Source of the DNA: a bacterium
GTDB taxonomy: Bacteria > Arandabacterota > Arandabacteria > Arandabacterales > JALGWA01
Direction of reading: 5' to 3'
DNA: 7,322 nt
Assembly (NCBI GenBank): GCA_025774425.1
Contig: JALGWA010000069.1
Location: forward strand, 1-7,322
The number at the start of each line of letters is the position of its first letter. Positions within the stretch are counted from its first letter, which is position 1. The notes under the pieces are model-generated. The model did no database searches. It was given only the letters and a program-made list of their open reading frames with translations, and was not told the origin of the DNA. Position numbers and translations under genes: made by a program. Shown here piece after piece: positions 7,322 through 7,322 of the stretch.

Positions 7322-7322
7322 G
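7209..7322. repeat. 114-bp exact direct repeat, outer copy ending at the window edge
   Basis: This is the second copy of the repeat, offset by 515 bp, and it runs to the very last base, so its true length could exceed 114 bp. On the minus strand it leads straight into the MAM-like module (VVAGA then TFAYLSYNYKR), whereas the inner copy leads into another Ig module (VVAGA then LDTLFVSP). An identical copy lying flush with a contig end is a common sign of an unresolved assembly-graph repeat. Confidence 0.95.

Noticed and set aside
6694..7322. Direct repeats read as mobile-element target duplication or attachment sites
   Set aside because: The 400 bp between them encodes Ig and MAM-like modules, with no transposase, integrase or inverted ends, and the repeat itself is Ig coding sequence.
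1..7322. Possible promoters, terminators, tRNA, CRISPR array or toxin-antitoxin genes
   Set aside because: The whole window is coding for the giant protein. The periodicities seen are protein-module repeats of 250-300 bp and diverge in DNA, unlike CRISPR repeats, and no RNA fold or AT-rich promoter region was noticed.

Overview
This window is one piece of a single giant gene read on the minus strand. Neither end of the gene is present, and I see no intergenic DNA, promoter, terminator, RNA gene, CRISPR array or transposase. The DNA is GC-rich (roughly two-thirds G+C by eye). Translating the minus strand in the frame whose codons begin at positions congruent to 2 modulo 3 gives about 2,276 codons without a stop, from 6830 down to the window edge at base 1. 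The product is a chain of beta-sandwich modules typical of secreted or surface-displayed bacterial proteins. No taxonomic marker is present. Very long Ig-module proteins in a high-GC genome fit FCB-type or related candidate phyla (for example Krumholzibacteriota or Eisenbacteria) often seen in metagenomes, but that is a weak inference.

Layout, N- to C-terminal (descending coordinates). (1) 7322-6808: the C-terminal half of an Ig module, a MAM-like or jelly-roll module, then the N-terminal half of another Ig module. (2) At 6808 the reading frame breaks. (3) 6806-3162: the C-terminal half of an Ig module followed by 13 bacterial Ig-like (Big-type) modules of 86-99 residues. They fall into four recognisable types in the order A-BCD-BCD-A-BCD-A-A, so a three-module block (B-C-D, about 275 residues) occurs three times. 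(4) 3161-327: three copies of a two-module unit (alpha then beta, about 310-325 residues per pair), not confidently assigned to a named family and carrying Asp/Asn/Gly-rich, calcium-loop-like stretches. (5) 326-1: the start of a CARDB- or DUF11-like module that runs off the window.

The most questionable stretch is the right-hand end. An exact 114-bp direct repeat occurs at 6694-6807 and 7209-7322. The second copy ends at the last base of the window. The spacing (515 bp) is not a multiple of three, the frame breaks exactly at the inner repeat edge, and about 15 residues of an Ig module seem to be missing there. This looks more like an assembly artefact at a contig end than biology, although a recent duplication or deletion is possible.

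The protein probably acts outside the cytoplasm as a long stalk, adhesin or surface-layer-like scaffold. That rests on module types only: no signal peptide, catalytic motif, anchor or sorting signal is visible. I found no convincing evidence of a new biological system. The most original element is the alpha/beta repeat.
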